The notes: generated from the sequence alone by a model not told the origin. Positions 17,024-27,814 are shown, numbered from the stretch's first letter. The stretch: DNA of 64,000 bases from Bacteroidota bacterium (GCA_016713765.1 JADJON010000001.1:1116001-1180000); one strand, 5' to 3'. A program made the numbers and translations.

Positions 17024-19135
17024 ATGAGCAAGAAGCGCGACATTTTCTGGAGGATCAACCTCGCGTTCCTGTTGCTGATCGTATTCGGTCTGGTCATCAT
17101 CGGGCAGATCGTACGGATCCAGTTCGTGGAAGGCGAACAATGGAAGGACCTCGCCCGTAGCCAGTCGCTCAAGTATCAGCAGATCGAGGCTTCCCGCGGC
17201 AATATCTATGGTAGCGACGGCAAGATGCTGGCCATGTCCACGCCGATCTACGATGTCCGCATGGACACACGTGCCGACGGTCTGACGCAGGAGCTGTTCG
17301 ATGCCAAGATCGATTCGCTGGCCATGGGTTTGGCGGCCATTTTCGGTGACCGCTCCCGTGCCGATTACAAACAAGACCTCAAACGCGCACGCGCCGAAGG
17401 CGCCCGTTACTTTTTAATTCGGAGAAATGTCGGCTATCGTGACCTGCAACGGGTAAAGGCGCTCCCGATTTTTCGCATGGGTCGCAATAAAGGTGGATTG
17501 CTGGTGGAGCAGCGGAATGTCCGTGTGCTGCCGTACCTCGACCTTGCCGCACGGACGATTGGGACGCTTCGCAATGTGAAGCCGGTCGGCATCGAAGCAG
17601 CGTTTGATGATTACCTGAAGGGCGTCAGCGGGAAACGGTTGATGCAGCGCATCTCCAGCGGTGATTGGATGCCCGTAACGGACAAGGATGAAATCGAGCC
17701 GCACGACGGAAATGATGTTCACACTACGATCGACGTCAACATCCAGGATGTTGCGGAGAGTTCCTTGCGCCGCCACCTGGAACTCAACAAGGCTGATCAC
17801 GGTTGTGCGGTACTGATGGAGGTGGCTACCGGGGAGATCCGGGCGATCGCCAACCTCTCGCGTACGGAAGGCGGTGATTATGTGGAAGACTTCAATTATG
17901 CCATCGCGGAAGCTGCCGAGCCCGGCTCCACCTTCAAACTGGCTTCCCTGTTGGTGGCATTTGAAGATCAGTTGGTCGACCTCCAGGATACGGTCGAAGT
18001 CGGCAATGGTGTTTATGTCTATTCCCGTAAGAACGGGACCATGCGTGATGCGCATGCGCCGCGCCGCAGCCGGATGAGTGTCCAGGAGATCTTCGAACAT
18101 TCATCCAACGTCGGCGTTTCCCGGATCATCTTTTCCAACTATGCCAAGCGACCGCAGGAGTTTGTGAATCGCCTTCGAAGCTTCGGGCTGGGGGAAAAAC
18201 TCGGCCTGCAGATCGACGGCGAAGGTGCTCCCTTCATCCGGAACGCGAATGAAAAAGGCTGGTCCGGCATTTCGTTGCCCTGGATGTCGATCGGGTACGA
18301 GTGCCTGATCACCCCCTTGCAGACACTAACCTTCTACAACGCGGTCGCTAACAATGGCCGAATGGTCAAGCCGCTGCTGGTGAAAGAGATTCGCCATCGC
18401 GGCCAATTGGTCAAATCCTTCGAAACGGAAGTGATGCGTGACTCGATCGCTTCAGCCGAGGCGCTTCAGAAAGCGCACATCATGCTCGAGGGCGTTGTCC
18501 AGAACGGAACGGGCGACGTGCTGAAGGATTCTCCCTATCGCATCGCGGGAAAAACCGGTACCGCCCAGATCGCGCACAGTCGCTTCGGGTATAACAAAGG
18601 GAATGCCCAATACCAGGCGTCTTTTGTCGGGTACTTCCCGGCAGACAAGCCCGCGTACAGTTGCATCGTGATCGTCAACGCCCCTTCGAATAGTCTTTAC
18701 TATGGTGGCGCAGTCGCCGCGCCGATCTTCAAGGAGATCGCCGACAAGGTCTACAGTTCCCGGCTTGATCTGCACAATGGCGATGTGCCGGTTGATTCGA
18801 ATGTATATACGCCTGTTCCTTATGTCAGGGCCGGTGCGCAAAAGGATACGCGGCAAGTATTGGCGGGATTGGGCGTAAGCTACCACGCGGCGTCTGAAGA
18901 GGCGGCGTGGGTCAGCGCAACAAGGGGGAAGGATGAGGTGGAGTTACAACCCCGTCGTGTGGCGCAGGGCGCCGTACCGAATGTGATCGGTATGGGTCTT
19001 AAGGATGCGTTGTATTTACTGGAGTCTTCCGGACTACTCGTTCGTGTGACTGGAAAAGGAAGTGTAACACGGCAATCCATTGGCGCGGGTACGCCTGTTC
19101 GGAAAGGTCAACAAATCGTCATTGAACTGGGTTGA
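17024..19135 (+). CDS. ftsI: Septal penicillin-binding protein (transpeptidase) with C-terminal PASTA domain
   Basis: A class B PBP that cross-links septal peptidoglycan with FtsW. The 703-residue protein has an N-terminal membrane anchor (residues about 10-30), a dimerisation domain with ASRGNIYGSDGKMLA, and the transpeptidase domain with the SxxK serine S302 (PGSTFKLAS), SxN at S360-S-N362 and KTG at 510-512. The last 65 residues form one PASTA repeat (VPNVIGMGLKDALYLLESSG), found in Bacteroidota FtsI but not in E. coli. The stop overlaps the murE start as TGATG. Confidence 0.95.
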   Translation: MSKKRDIFWRINLAFLLLIVFGLVIIGQIVRIQFVEGEQWKDLARSQSLKYQQIEASRGNIYGSDGKMLAMSTPIYDVRMDTRADGLTQELFDAKIDSLAMGLAAIFGDRSRADYKQDLKRARAEGARYFLIRRNVGYRDLQRVKALPIFRMGRNKGGLLVEQRNVRVLPYLDLAARTIGTLRNVKPVGIEAAFDDYLKGVSGKRLMQRISSGDWMPVTDKDEIEPHDGNDVHTTIDVNIQDVAESSLRRHLELNKADHGCAVLMEVATGEIRAIANLSRTEGGDYVEDFNYAIAEAAEPGSTFKLASLLVAFEDQLVDLQDTVEVGNGVYVYSRKNGTMRDAHAPRRSRMSVQEIFEHSSNVGVSRIIFSNYAKRPQEFVNRLRSFGLGEKLGLQIDGEGAPFIRNANEKGWSGISLPWMSIGYECLITPLQTLTFYNAVANNGRMVKPLLVKEIRHRGQLVKSFETEVMRDSIASAEALQKAHIMLEGVVQNGTGDVLKDSPYRIAGKTGTAQIAHSRFGYNKGNAQYQASFVGYFPADKPAYSCIVIVNAPSNSLYYGGAVAAPIFKEIADKVYSSRLDLHNGDVPVDSNVYTPVPYVRAGAQKDTRQVLAGLGVSYHAASEEAAWVSATRGKDEVELQPRRVAQGAVPNVIGMGLKDALYLLESSGLLVRVTGKGSVTRQSIGAGTPVRKGQQIVIELG

Positions 19136-20595
19136 TGAAGCCGCTGAAGGACATACTCTACAAAGCCGGCATACTCGATGTCTTCGGTTCCACCGATACC
19201 GAGATCGTGGATGTCTGTTTCGATTCGCGAAAGGCGCGGAACGGATCGCTCTTTGTAGCAGTGCGCGGAACGCAGGCAGACGGGCATGGCTTTATCTCCA
19301 GTGTCGTGGAACAGGGTGCAGCCGCCATCGTTTGTGAAACACTTCCGGAGCAGCGTGTCGCCGGCGTAACCTATGTACGGGTGCAGGACAGTGCCCTGGC
19401 CTTGGGACAGATCGCGGCCAATTTCTTCGGCAATCCTTCTGAAAAACTGAAGCTGGTCGGCGTAACCGGAACGAACGGCAAGACCACCACCGTCACCTTG
19501 TTGTTTCAACTGTTTCGCCGTCTGGGCTATGGTGTCGGCTTGTTGTCGACTGTCCGCAACCAGATCAACGACCAGGTTATTCCGTCAACCCATACGACTC
19601 CCGACCCGATTCAGTTGAATGCGCTGCTATCCGCGATGGTCGACGAGGGTTGTACGCACGCGTTCATGGAAGTGAGTTCGCATGCGGTCGCGCAAAAACG
19701 CATCGCCGGGCTGCGTTTCGCGGGCGGTGTCTTCACCAATATCACACACGACCATCTCGATTATCATAAGACGTTCGAGGAGTACCTCAAAGCCAAGAAA
19801 GGCTTCTTCGACCAGCTTTCATCCGATGCATTCGCGCTTGTCAATGCCGATGACCGAAATGGTTCAGTGATGTTGCAGAATACGCGTGCACGGAAATTTA
19901 CCTATGCGCTGCGGACGATGGCCGACTATAAAGCGCGGTTGATGGAGAATCAGTTTTCCGGACTGCTCCTGAACATCGACGGACAGGAGGTGCTGTGTCG
20001 CCTGGTCGGCAGTTTCAACGCCTACAACCTGACCGCTACCTACGCTGCAGCCGTACAACTCGGAGAAAGCAAAATGGAAGTCCTGACCGCCCTGAGTCTG
20101 CTGGCGCCGGTAGAAGGACGATTCGATTATGTCGCGTCACCGGCCAATGTGATCGGTGTAATCGACTATGCACACACGCCGGATGCGCTGCAGAATGTGC
20201 TCAGCACCATTCACGATGTCATGGCCGGACAAGGGCGCGTCATTACGATCGTCGGGTGTGGCGGTGATCGCGACGCAGCGAAGCGTCCGGTGATGGCGAG
20301 GATCGCCTGTGAGTTGAGCGACCAGGTCATCCTGACCAGCGATAATCCGAGGTCGGAGGATCCGGCCGAGATCATCCGGCAAATGGAACGCGGCATTCCA
20401 CCGACCGACAGCCGCAAATCGCTCAGCATTGCCGATCGCAAAGAAGCTATTAAAACAGCGGTCACACTCGCGCGGTCTGGAGATATCATCCTGGTCGCGG
20501 GCAAGGGTCACGAAAAGTACCAGGAGATCAAGGGAGTGCGTCATCCGTTCGATGACAAGAAAGTAATCGAAGAGCTTTTTAAATCCGGAAACTGA
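19135..20595 (+). CDS. murE: UDP-MurNAc-L-Ala-D-Glu:meso-diaminopimelate ligase
   Basis: Adds the third stem-peptide residue in the cytoplasm. The 486-residue Mur ligase has the P-loop GTNGKTT (112-118), the substrate-binding STHTTPDPI and the DNPR motif at 403-406 (SDNPRSEDP). DNPR marks ligases using meso-diaminopimelate rather than lysine, so the cell wall should be of the DAP type. The ATG at 19135 shares a base with the ftsI stop; the TTG three bases earlier is rejected. Confidence 0.96.
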   Translation: MKPLKDILYKAGILDVFGSTDTEIVDVCFDSRKARNGSLFVAVRGTQADGHGFISSVVEQGAAAIVCETLPEQRVAGVTYVRVQDSALALGQIAANFFGNPSEKLKLVGVTGTNGKTTTVTLLFQLFRRLGYGVGLLSTVRNQINDQVIPSTHTTPDPIQLNALLSAMVDEGCTHAFMEVSSHAVAQKRIAGLRFAGGVFTNITHDHLDYHKTFEEYLKAKKGFFDQLSSDAFALVNADDRNGSVMLQNTRARKFTYALRTMADYKARLMENQFSGLLLNIDGQEVLCRLVGSFNAYNLTATYAAAVQLGESKMEVLTALSLLAPVEGRFDYVASPANVIGVIDYAHTPDALQNVLSTIHDVMAGQGRVITIVGCGGDRDAAKRPVMARIACELSDQVILTSDNPRSEDPAEIIRQMERGIPPTDSRKSLSIADRKEAIKTAVTLARSGDIILVAGKGHEKYQEIKGVRHPFDDKKVIEELFKSGN

Positions 20596-20597
20596 AC

Positions 20598-21857
20598 ATG
20601 CTCTACTACCTGTTTGGCTATCTTGATCGCATGTTCGATCTCCCGGGGGCGGGTGTGTTTCAATACATCTCCTTCCGGGCTGCCCTTGCGGTAATCCTTT
20701 CGTTGATGATCTCCCTGGTATTCGGCAAGCGCATCATCCGGTTGTTGCATCGCAAGCAAGTAGGGGAAACCGTACGCGACCTTGGCCTGGACGGTCAAAA
20801 GGAAAAGCAGGGTACACCGACGATGGGTGGTTTGATCATTATCGCTGCTATCCTGATCCCGACCCTCCTCTTCGCTCGCCTGTTGAATGTCTATGTAATT
20901 CTGATGATCGTGACCACTGTTTGGCTGGGACTTATCGGATTCATAGATGATTACATCAAGGTTTTCAAGAAGGACAAGGAAGGCCTTGCCGGTCGGTTCA
21001 AAGTATTGGGACAGGTCGGACTCGGGCTCATTGTGGGTTTGACCTTGTACTTCAATCCGAATGTCGTCGTGAAGGAGCGCATCCGCGAGCAACAGCTGAC
21101 CGTGGAGCATAAGACTTCGAATGTTATTGAAGATATCCGCCAAAGCGAAGCGGCACTGTATGCGAAGGATCCGGTCAAATCGACGAAGACCACCATTCCG
21201 TTCATCAAGAACCACGAATTCGATTATTCCGCATTGCTGAAGTGGACGGGGCCGGGCTACCGGAACCTCGCCTGGTTGATCTTCATTCCATTCGTGATCC
21301 TGATCATCACCGCAGTTTCCAATGGCGCCAACATTACGGACGGCATTGACGGACTGGCGACCGGCACCTCGGCTATCATCGGCGCAACTCTGGGCATTCT
21401 TGCTTACGTATCGGGTAACACCGTTTTCGCGAATTACCTGAACATCATGTACATCCCCTACACCGGGGAGTTGGTCGTCTTTGGTGCGGCGATGGTCGGT
21501 GCCTGTGTGGGATTCCTCTGGTACAATGCCTATCCGGCACAAGTCTTCATGGGCGACACGGGAAGCCTGGCGCTCGGCGGGATCATCGCCACGTTCGCGA
21601 TTGCGATCCGGAAAGAACTGCTGATACCGATCCTCTGCGGCATTTTCCTGGTTGAGAACCTGTCGGTGGTCATGCAGGTAAGCTATTTCAAATACACGAA
21701 GAAGAAATATGGTGAAGGCCGACGGATTTTCCGGATGTCGCCTTTGCATCATCACTATCAGAAACTTGGTTATCACGAAGCAAAAATCGTTTCGCGCTTC
21801 TGGATCGTCGGGATCATGCTCGCGATCGTCACGATGGTAACACTCAAACTCCGCTGA
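20598..21857 (+). CDS. mraY: Phospho-N-acetylmuramoyl-pentapeptide transferase
   Basis: Integral membrane enzyme that makes lipid I from UDP-MurNAc-pentapeptide and undecaprenyl phosphate. The 419-residue protein has about ten hydrophobic helices and the family motifs [52 protein letters not shown] and [13 protein letters not shown] hydrophilic insert around residues 160-215 makes it longer than E. coli MraY (360), as is usual in Bacteroidota. It lies 2 bases after murE and 8 before murD. Confidence 0.96.
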   Translation: MLYYLFGYLDRMFDLPGAGVFQYISFRAALAVILSLMISLVFGKRIIRLLHRKQVGETVRDLGLDGQKEKQGTPTMGGLIIIAAILIPTLLFARLLNVYVILMIVTTVWLGLIGFIDDYIKVFKKDKEGLAGRFKVLGQVGLGLIVGLTLYFNPNVVVKERIREQQLTVEHKTSNVIEDIRQSEAALYAKDPVKSTKTTIPFIKNHEFDYSALLKWTGPGYRNLAWLIFIPFVILIITAVSNGANITDGIDGLATGTSAIIGATLGILAYVSGNTVFANYLNIMYIPYTGELVVFGAAMVGACVGFLWYNAYPAQVFMGDTGSLALGGIIATFAIAIRKELLIPILCGIFLVENLSVVMQVSYFKYTKKKYGEGRRIFRMSPLHHHYQKLGYHEAKIVSRFWIVGIMLAIVTMVTLKLR

Positions 21858-21865
21858 CCGTCATC

Positions 21866-23239
21866 ATGTCGGAAATACACCCCAACTCGAACAACGCATC
21901 CGGTCGTAAGCGACTGGTGGTGCTGGGCGCCGCTGAAAGCGGTGTCGGTGCCGCCATTCTGGCTATCCGGAAGGGGTTGGATGTGTTTGTCTCCGACATG
22001 GGCGTGATCAAAGAGGAGTACCGCCGGATGCTGGAGCAGAATGAGATCCCTTTCGAATCCGGGCACCATACGGAATCACTGATTCTGAATGCGAACGAAG
22101 TGGTGAAAAGTCCCGGTATTCCTGACAAGGCGGAGCTCATCAAGAAATTGCATGCGGCGGGTATTCCGGTCATCAGCGAGATCGAATTCGCCGGTCGTTA
22201 TACGCGTGCGAAGATCATCGGCATTACCGGCACCAACGGGAAGACGACCACCACCATGCTCATGTATCACATGTTGAAGAAGGCCGGTTTCAATGTGGGC
22301 CTCGGCGGAAATGTGGGCAAGAGCTTCGCGCTTCAGGTTGCGGAGAATGACTTCGACTATTACGTTCTGGAGTTGAGCAGCTTTCAGCTCGACGGCATCC
22401 GCGATTTCCGCTGCCACATCGCCATCCTGACCAATATCACACCGGATCACCTGGACCGCTACGAATACAAGCTGGAGAATTATGTCCGCTCCAAGTTCAG
22501 GATCACCATGAATCAGCATCCCGACGACTGTTTCATTTACTGTGCGGACGATCCGATTACCCGGGAATATATGGAGACGGTCGGCTTCCAGGCCCGGCTG
22601 CTTCCATTCTCCATCAAATCGACGGTGGAGCAGGGCGCCTTTCTTGAAAACGGAAACACACTAACCATACACATCAACCAAGACCACTTTTCTATGTTCA
22701 TCCACGAGCTCGCCCTGCAAGGGAAACACAATCTCTACAACTCCATGGCCGCCGGCATCGCCGCCCGCGTATTGGAAATCCGAAAGGAAACCGTTCGCGA
22801 AAGCCTGTCGGATTTCCGGAACGTCGAACATCGTCTCGAACACGTTACCACCGTTCACGGTATCGAGTTCATCAACGATTCGAAAGCGACGAACATCAAT
22901 TCCACCTGGTACGCCCTGGAGTCGATGACCAAACCGGTCGTCCTGATACTGGGCGGCGTGGACAAAGGCAACGATTACGAATCCCTGCTCGAACTTGTTC
23001 GCGAGAAAGTGAAGGGGATCGTTTGCCTTGGCAAAGAGAATAAGAAGATCGTCAAGACCTTCAAGGAAGTAGTTCCGGTAGTGGAAGCGCTTTCCGCTGA
23101 CGAGGCTGTGCAAGCTTCCTATCGGATGGCCAAGAAAGGCGATGCGGTGCTGTTGTCGCCTGCCTGTGCCAGCTTCGATCTCTTCGAGAACTACGAGGAC
23201 CGTGGCCGTCAGTTCAAGAAGGCCGTTCGCGCACTTTGA
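21866..23239 (+). CDS. murD: UDP-N-acetylmuramoyl-L-alanine:D-glutamate ligase
   Basis: Cytoplasmic Mur ligase adding D-glutamate. The 457-residue protein opens with a Rossmann-type UDP-binding domain (VVLGAAESGVGAAILAIRKG). It then has the P-loop [12 protein letters not shown], the YYVLELSSFQLDGI segment, NITPDHLDRY and the C-terminal INDSKATNINSTWYALES. The N-terminal loop reads AAESGVG where many MurDs have G-x-S-G. There is a 33-base gap to ftsW. Confidence 0.95.
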   Translation: MSEIHPNSNNASGRKRLVVLGAAESGVGAAILAIRKGLDVFVSDMGVIKEEYRRMLEQNEIPFESGHHTESLILNANEVVKSPGIPDKAELIKKLHAAGIPVISEIEFAGRYTRAKIIGITGTNGKTTTTMLMYHMLKKAGFNVGLGGNVGKSFALQVAENDFDYYVLELSSFQLDGIRDFRCHIAILTNITPDHLDRYEYKLENYVRSKFRITMNQHPDDCFIYCADDPITREYMETVGFQARLLPFSIKSTVEQGAFLENGNTLTIHINQDHFSMFIHELALQGKHNLYNSMAAGIAARVLEIRKETVRESLSDFRNVEHRLEHVTTVHGIEFINDSKATNINSTWYALESMTKPVVLILGGVDKGNDYESLLELVREKVKGIVCLGKENKKIVKTFKEVVPVVEALSADEAVQASYRMAKKGDAVLLSPACASFDLFENYEDRGRQFKKAVRAL

Positions 23240-23272
23240 TCACCATTCATTTCACCGAATACATCTTACCTG

Positions 23273-24436
23273 ATGCAATCCACCTGGCTTGATAAGTACT
23301 TCCGTGGGGACCGGACGATCTGGTTGGTCGTTTTTATCCTCTCGATCTTCTCGCTGCTGGCAGTATACAGCAGTGCCGGCAGCCTTGCCTACCGGTATAA
23401 GGACGGAAATACGGAGTACTATCTCTTCAAGCACCTGGCCATGCTGTTGTTCGGTATCGGCCTGATGTATGCGGCGCATCTGTTGAAGTATACTGTCTAT
23501 TCGAGGGTATCGCAATTCGCGCTGATTATCGCAGTGCCTTTGCTCATCCTGACACTCGCGCTGGGCACGAATCTGAACGAAGCCAGCCGTTGGTTGACGA
23601 TTCCGGGAATCAACATCACCTTCCAGACTTCCGACTTCGCCAAGATCGCGTTGATCATGTACGTCGCCCGCGTATTGTCGAAGAAGCAGGATGAGATCAC
23701 CAGTTTCCGGACGGCCTTTCTTCCTGTCGTGCTTCCGGTGCTGTTGGTATGCGGATTGATCCTGCCGGCCAATTTCAGTACAGCCGCCGTGCTCTTTGCT
23801 TCCTGCTTGTTTCTGATGTTCATCGGAAGGATCCGGTTGAAGTTCATCTTCTCGCTGATCGGACTCGGAATTGCCGGATTCGGACTTTATCTGCTGATCG
23901 CCATTGCGACCGGGAATAAGGGAAGGATCGACACGTGGATGGCCCGCATCGAGCGATTCAGTGATGAGGAACACAAAGACAACTACCAGGCCGACCAGTC
24001 CAAGATCGCCATTGCCACCGGGGGGATTGTCGGCAAATTCCCGGGTAATTCCGTTCAGCGGAATTTCCTGCCGCATCCCTATTCGGATTTCATCTATGCG
24101 ATCATCATTGAAGAGTACGGGTTGATCGGTGGCGTGTTGATCGTGTTTTTGTATTTGCTGTTATTCTACCGGGTGGTCCGCTTCCTGCACCATAGTCCAA
24201 TGGCATTCGGTACGCTGGTCGCAGTCGGATGCACGTTCACCCTGGTATTCCAGGCCATGATCAACATGGCCGTTGCCGTGAACCTGTTTCCGGTCACCGG
24301 ACAACCCTTGCCCCTGGTCAGTATGGGCGGTACCTCCATCATCTTTACCAGTGTGGCAGTAGGTATCGTACTAAGTGTTAGTCGCCAGGTCGAAAAGGAA
24401 AAGTTGGAAGGAGGGGACGAGCTTGCCACGGCATGA
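23273..24436 (+). CDS. ftsW: Septal peptidoglycan polymerase FtsW (SEDS family)
   Basis: A SEDS glycosyltransferase that polymerises lipid II at the septum with FtsI. The 387-residue protein has about ten transmembrane segments, starting WLVVFILSIFSLLAVYSSAG. Signatures include NEASRWLTIPGINITFQTSDFAK, DFIYAIIIEEYGLIGG and the C-terminal TGQPLPLVSMGGTS. Its position between murD and murG identifies it as FtsW rather than RodA. The last 14 bases overlap the preferred murG start. Confidence 0.94.
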   Translation: MQSTWLDKYFRGDRTIWLVVFILSIFSLLAVYSSAGSLAYRYKDGNTEYYLFKHLAMLLFGIGLMYAAHLLKYTVYSRVSQFALIIAVPLLILTLALGTNLNEASRWLTIPGINITFQTSDFAKIALIMYVARVLSKKQDEITSFRTAFLPVVLPVLLVCGLILPANFSTAAVLFASCLFLMFIGRIRLKFIFSLIGLGIAGFGLYLLIAIATGNKGRIDTWMARIERFSDEEHKDNYQADQSKIAIATGGIVGKFPGNSVQRNFLPHPYSDFIYAIIIEEYGLIGGVLIVFLYLLLFYRVVRFLHHSPMAFGTLVAVGCTFTLVFQAMINMAVAVNLFPVTGQPLPLVSMGGTSIIFTSVAVGIVLSVSRQVEKEKLEGGDELATA

Positions 24437-25541
24437 TGAGTTGCGGGTGATCATCAGCGGAGGCGGGACCGGCGGGCATATATTCCCCGCGGTCTCGATC
24501 GCCAAAGCGCTCAAGGAAGCGGATTCGTCGACCGAGATACTCTTCGTTGGAGCGGAAGGACGGATGGAGATGGAAAAAGTACCGGCAGCAGGGTTTAAGA
24601 TCGTCGGTTTGCCGATTCGCGGCATCCAGCGCAGCCTGAGCGTTTCAAACCTGACCTTGCCGTGGAAGGTGTTGCAAAGCCTGCTGAAGGCGCGGAAGAT
24701 CATTCGTGAATTCCGTCCGGATGTTGCAGTGGGAGTAGGCGGATATGCCAGCGGGCCGTTGTTGTTCATGGCGACCCGGATGGGCATACCCGCCTTGATA
24801 CAAGAGCAAAATTCCTTCGCCGGTCTCACGAACCGATGGCTGGCGAAGCGTGTGAATAAAATATGTGTGGCCTACGAGGGAATGGAAAAATACTTCCCGT
24901 CCGATAAGATCCTGCTGACCGGCAATCCGGTCCGGCCCGATATACAATATATCGAAGGGAAGCGGTCGGAAGCTTTGCAATTTTTCGGATTGTCACCGGA
25001 TAAGCCGGTGTTACTGGCCATAGGTGGAAGCCTCGGTGCCCGGACCATCAATGAAACGCTGGAAAATGATCTGGAACGTCTTGCGGGGGCGAAGGTTCAG
25101 CTTATCTGGCAAACCGGGAAATCCTTCTTCAGTCGCGCGCAGGCATGCGCCAAACAGTTCGAGCAGCAAGGCATCAAGGCGTTCGACTTCATCGCGCGGA
25201 TGGACCTGGCCTACGCGGCTGCCGACCTGGTCGTCTCCAGGGCGGGAGCTAGTTCTGTATCGGAGCTAACGCTAACCGGAAAAGCCGCGATTCTTGTGCC
25301 TTCGCCCAACGTAGCGGAAGATCATCAGACCAAGAACGCCATGGCCCTGGTGAAGCACGATGCCGCGGTGTTGGTGCGTGACCAGGATGCGCGGGAATCG
25401 CTGGTCAGGGAAGCCCTGACCTTGCTTTCCGATGGGGAAAGGCGTCGCCTCCTGTCGGAACGGATTGCCGTACTTGCCTTGCCGGATGCGGCAAAGCGGA
25501 TCGCAGCGGAAGTGAAATCAATCGCATCGAAAGGATCCTGA
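24423..25541 (+). CDS. murG: UDP-GlcNAc:undecaprenyl-PP-MurNAc-pentapeptide GlcNAc transferase
   Basis: GT28 glycosyltransferase making lipid II at the inner face of the membrane. Motifs are VIISGGGTGGHIFPAVSIA at the N terminus, the second glycine-rich loop LAIGGSLGARTINE, and the donor-site segments VVSRAGASSVSEL and PSPNVAEDHQTKNA. No ATG fits the expected N terminus: candidates are TTG at 24423 (used here, 14-base overlap with ftsW), TTG at 24441 and GTG at 24375. The longest form adds a basic segment read from ftsW sequence and is less likely. murC starts 2 bases after the stop. Confidence 0.93.
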   Translation: MPRHDELRVIISGGGTGGHIFPAVSIAKALKEADSSTEILFVGAEGRMEMEKVPAAGFKIVGLPIRGIQRSLSVSNLTLPWKVLQSLLKARKIIREFRPDVAVGVGGYASGPLLFMATRMGIPALIQEQNSFAGLTNRWLAKRVNKICVAYEGMEKYFPSDKILLTGNPVRPDIQYIEGKRSEALQFFGLSPDKPVLLAIGGSLGARTINETLENDLERLAGAKVQLIWQTGKSFFSRAQACAKQFEQQGIKAFDFIARMDLAYAAADLVVSRAGASSVSELTLTGKAAILVPSPNVAEDHQTKNAMALVKHDAAVLVRDQDARESLVREALTLLSDGERRRLLSERIAVLALPDAAKRIAAEVKSIASKGS

Positions 25542-25543
25542 TC

Positions 25544-26917
25544 GTGGAGTTTGCCAATATAAAAAGCGTCTATTTCGTCGGCATCGGAGGCATCGGAATG
25601 TCTGCCCTTGCACGCTTTTTCCGTGCAGAGGAAAAGCAGGTAGGCGGCTATGACCGGACCAGCACGCCGCTGACCGAGGAACTGGAGCGCGAGGGTATGT
25701 TGGTCCGCTATCAGGATTCGGTTGCTGCGATACCGGAGCATTTTCGCGATCCATCGACTACCCTGGTTGTTTTTACACCAGCGATCCCGAAAGAACATGA
25801 AGAGCTGAACTGGTTCCGCAACAACGGATTCTCGGTCATGAAGCGCTCTCAGGTACTGGGCCTTATCACGAAACACAGTTTCACCATCGCAGTAGCAGGT
25901 ACCCATGGAAAGACAACCACATCTTCCATGGTTGCCCATTTGTTGCGGTCGGCAGGGATTCCCTGTACGGCCTTCCTCGGAGGAATCGCCAAGAATTACC
26001 ACAACAATCTGCTGATCGGCGAGCCCTATAAAGGTCTTCACTATGTGGTCGTTGAGGCGGATGAGTATGATCGCTCCTTTTTGACCCTCTATCCTGATAT
26101 CGCCATAGTTACTTCCATGGATCCCGATCACCTCGATATTTATGGGAATGCGGAGGAAATGGTGAAAACCTATCGGCAATTCGCTGCGCAGGTCAAGACC
26201 GGTGGCTGGGTCATTCACCGAAAAGGCTTGCCCTTGCCGTCCGACGGCAGGGTGGTGCCGTATGCGATCCGGGAAGCTTCGCTGATCTCCGGAAAGGATA
26301 TTCGTATCGATTCGCATCGATACACCTTCACCTATTCGGGCTTAGGGGCCGAATGGAAGAACCTGTGGACCCGATTGCCCGGTTATCACAATGTCGAAAA
26401 CGCAGTTGCAGCTACAACCGTAGCGCGGATACTGGACTTGCCGGAAGAGAAAGTTCGAAAAGGACTTGAGTCCTACACCGGTGTGCTCCGCCGGTTCGAC
26501 TACCAGGTCGACACGGACCGACACGTCTATATCGACGATTATGCCCATCATCCGGAAGAATTGAAGGCTTGCATTCTGTCGGCCAGAGAATTGTATCCCG
26601 GGAAAAAGATCACGGGCATCTTTCAACCCCACCTGTACAGCAGGACCCGGGATTTCGTTGATGGCTTTGCCGAAAGTCTCTCGTTGCTGGATGAATTACT
26701 GCTATTGGAGATCTATCCGGCACGCGAACTTCCTATTGAGGGGGTGAATGCTAAAATGATCCTGGACCGCATGACCATTCCGGCCCGACGGATCGTCAGC
26801 AAGCATGAAGCACTAGATTTGGTTAAGAAAGAACAACCCGAAGTACTGTTAACGCTTGGCGCCGGTGATATTGATCAACTGGTGGCACCATTGCGTGATA
26901 TGCTCAATAAGCTATAG
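25544..26917 (+). CDS. murC: UDP-N-acetylmuramate:L-alanine ligase
   Basis: First Mur ligase of stem-peptide synthesis. The 457-residue protein starts with the UDP-binding FVGIGGIGMSALARFF, then has the P-loop GTHGKTTTSSM (the GTHGK form is typical of MurC), VEADEYDRSFL, SMDPDHLDIYG and the C-terminal DDYAHHPEELKA and QPHLYSRT. It uses a GTG start at 25544, two bases after murG. ftsQ follows after 3 bases. Confidence 0.95.
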   Translation: MEFANIKSVYFVGIGGIGMSALARFFRAEEKQVGGYDRTSTPLTEELEREGMLVRYQDSVAAIPEHFRDPSTTLVVFTPAIPKEHEELNWFRNNGFSVMKRSQVLGLITKHSFTIAVAGTHGKTTTSSMVAHLLRSAGIPCTAFLGGIAKNYHNNLLIGEPYKGLHYVVVEADEYDRSFLTLYPDIAIVTSMDPDHLDIYGNAEEMVKTYRQFAAQVKTGGWVIHRKGLPLPSDGRVVPYAIREASLISGKDIRIDSHRYTFTYSGLGAEWKNLWTRLPGYHNVENAVAATTVARILDLPEEKVRKGLESYTGVLRRFDYQVDTDRHVYIDDYAHHPEELKACILSARELYPGKKITGIFQPHLYSRTRDFVDGFAESLSLLDELLLLEIYPARELPIEGVNAKMILDRMTIPARRIVSKHEALDLVKKEQPEVLLTLGAGDIDQLVAPLRDMLNKL

Positions 26918-26920
26918 CCT

Positions 26921-27739
26921 ATGTGGAAGCGATTTCAATCCATTGACTGGAAACGTGCAGGCCGCATCAGCGGCTGGTCCGCCCTCGGAATCGTATTCGT
27001 CGTATCAGTCGGATTCACCGGCTCACGACAGGATTCGATGGCCTGTACCGGTGTTCATGTACACATTACGGATACGATCGGTCACAGTTTCGTGGAAGTC
27101 GATGATGTAGAAGCGATGATCCGGGACAAGTACGGAGCGGTTGAGGGAAAATCCTTGCATGCAATTAACACGGCTTTGTTGGAAAGTATCATTCGCAACA
27201 ACCCCTTCGTGAAAACAGCCGAGGTATTTTCATCCATTGATGGGAAGCTGTATGTCGAGGTGATTCAACGTACACCGATCGTACGCGTGATCAATCAATT
27301 AGGCGAAAGCTTCTACATCGACGAACAAGGGACTTTCATGCCACTCTCGGGTCAATATACCGCCCGGGTGCCTGTTGCAAACGGTTACTTGTTCGATCGG
27401 GAAGCGGAAAGAAACATCCTTCAATATTCGGAAGAGCAGCGGGCCGACACGTCGATCAAGCGGTCAAGGATCGATGAAGTCTTCCGGGTGGCACAGTTCC
27501 TTCAGGGAGACCCGTTCTGGCTTTCGCAGACGGAACAACTCTATGTGAATCTGAACGGTGACATCGAGCTGGTCCCACGGGTGGGCAACCACACGATCCT
27601 GCTGGGTGACGCCAGCCGGTTGGATGTGAAGTTTCGAAATCTTCGCTGGTTCTACCGCGAAGCGTTGAATAAAAAGGGGTGGGGGGAATACAAGACCATC
27701 AACCTTAAATACCACGACCAGGTCGTTGCCGCGCACTGA
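26921..27739 (+). CDS. ftsQ: Cell division protein FtsQ (DivIB)
   Basis: A 272-residue bitopic divisome protein. A short cytoplasmic N terminus is followed by one membrane helix around residues 20-36 (SALGIVFVVSVGFTGS). A POTRA-like segment and the FtsQ domain come next (NNPFVKTAEVFSSIDGKLYV, followed by RTPIVRVIN), with the tail ending in YKTINLKYHDQVVAA. Sequence conservation is low, as usual, and the position between murC and ftsA supports the call. 75 bases separate it from ftsA. Confidence 0.88.
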   Translation: MWKRFQSIDWKRAGRISGWSALGIVFVVSVGFTGSRQDSMACTGVHVHITDTIGHSFVEVDDVEAMIRDKYGAVEGKSLHAINTALLESIIRNNPFVKTAEVFSSIDGKLYVEVIQRTPIVRVINQLGESFYIDEQGTFMPLSGQYTARVPVANGYLFDREAERNILQYSEEQRADTSIKRSRIDEVFRVAQFLQGDPFWLSQTEQLYVNLNGDIELVPRVGNHTILLGDASRLDVKFRNLRWFYREALNKKGWGEYKTINLKYHDQVVAAH

Positions 27740-27753
27740 CCGCAAGCGTGATT

Positions 27754-27781
27754 AAAGGGGACGGTAGCAAACAAAGGGGAC
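27754..27781 (+). repeat. Pair of 9-base direct repeats before ftsA
   Basis: AAAGGGGAC occurs at 27754-27762 and 27773-27781, 19 bases apart, in the gap between ftsQ and ftsA. They could be a binding site or chance; nothing else distinguishes them. Confidence 0.35.
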
Positions 27782-27814
27782 ACCAACGGCATTAAAATGA
27801 TATTGGCCAGCACA

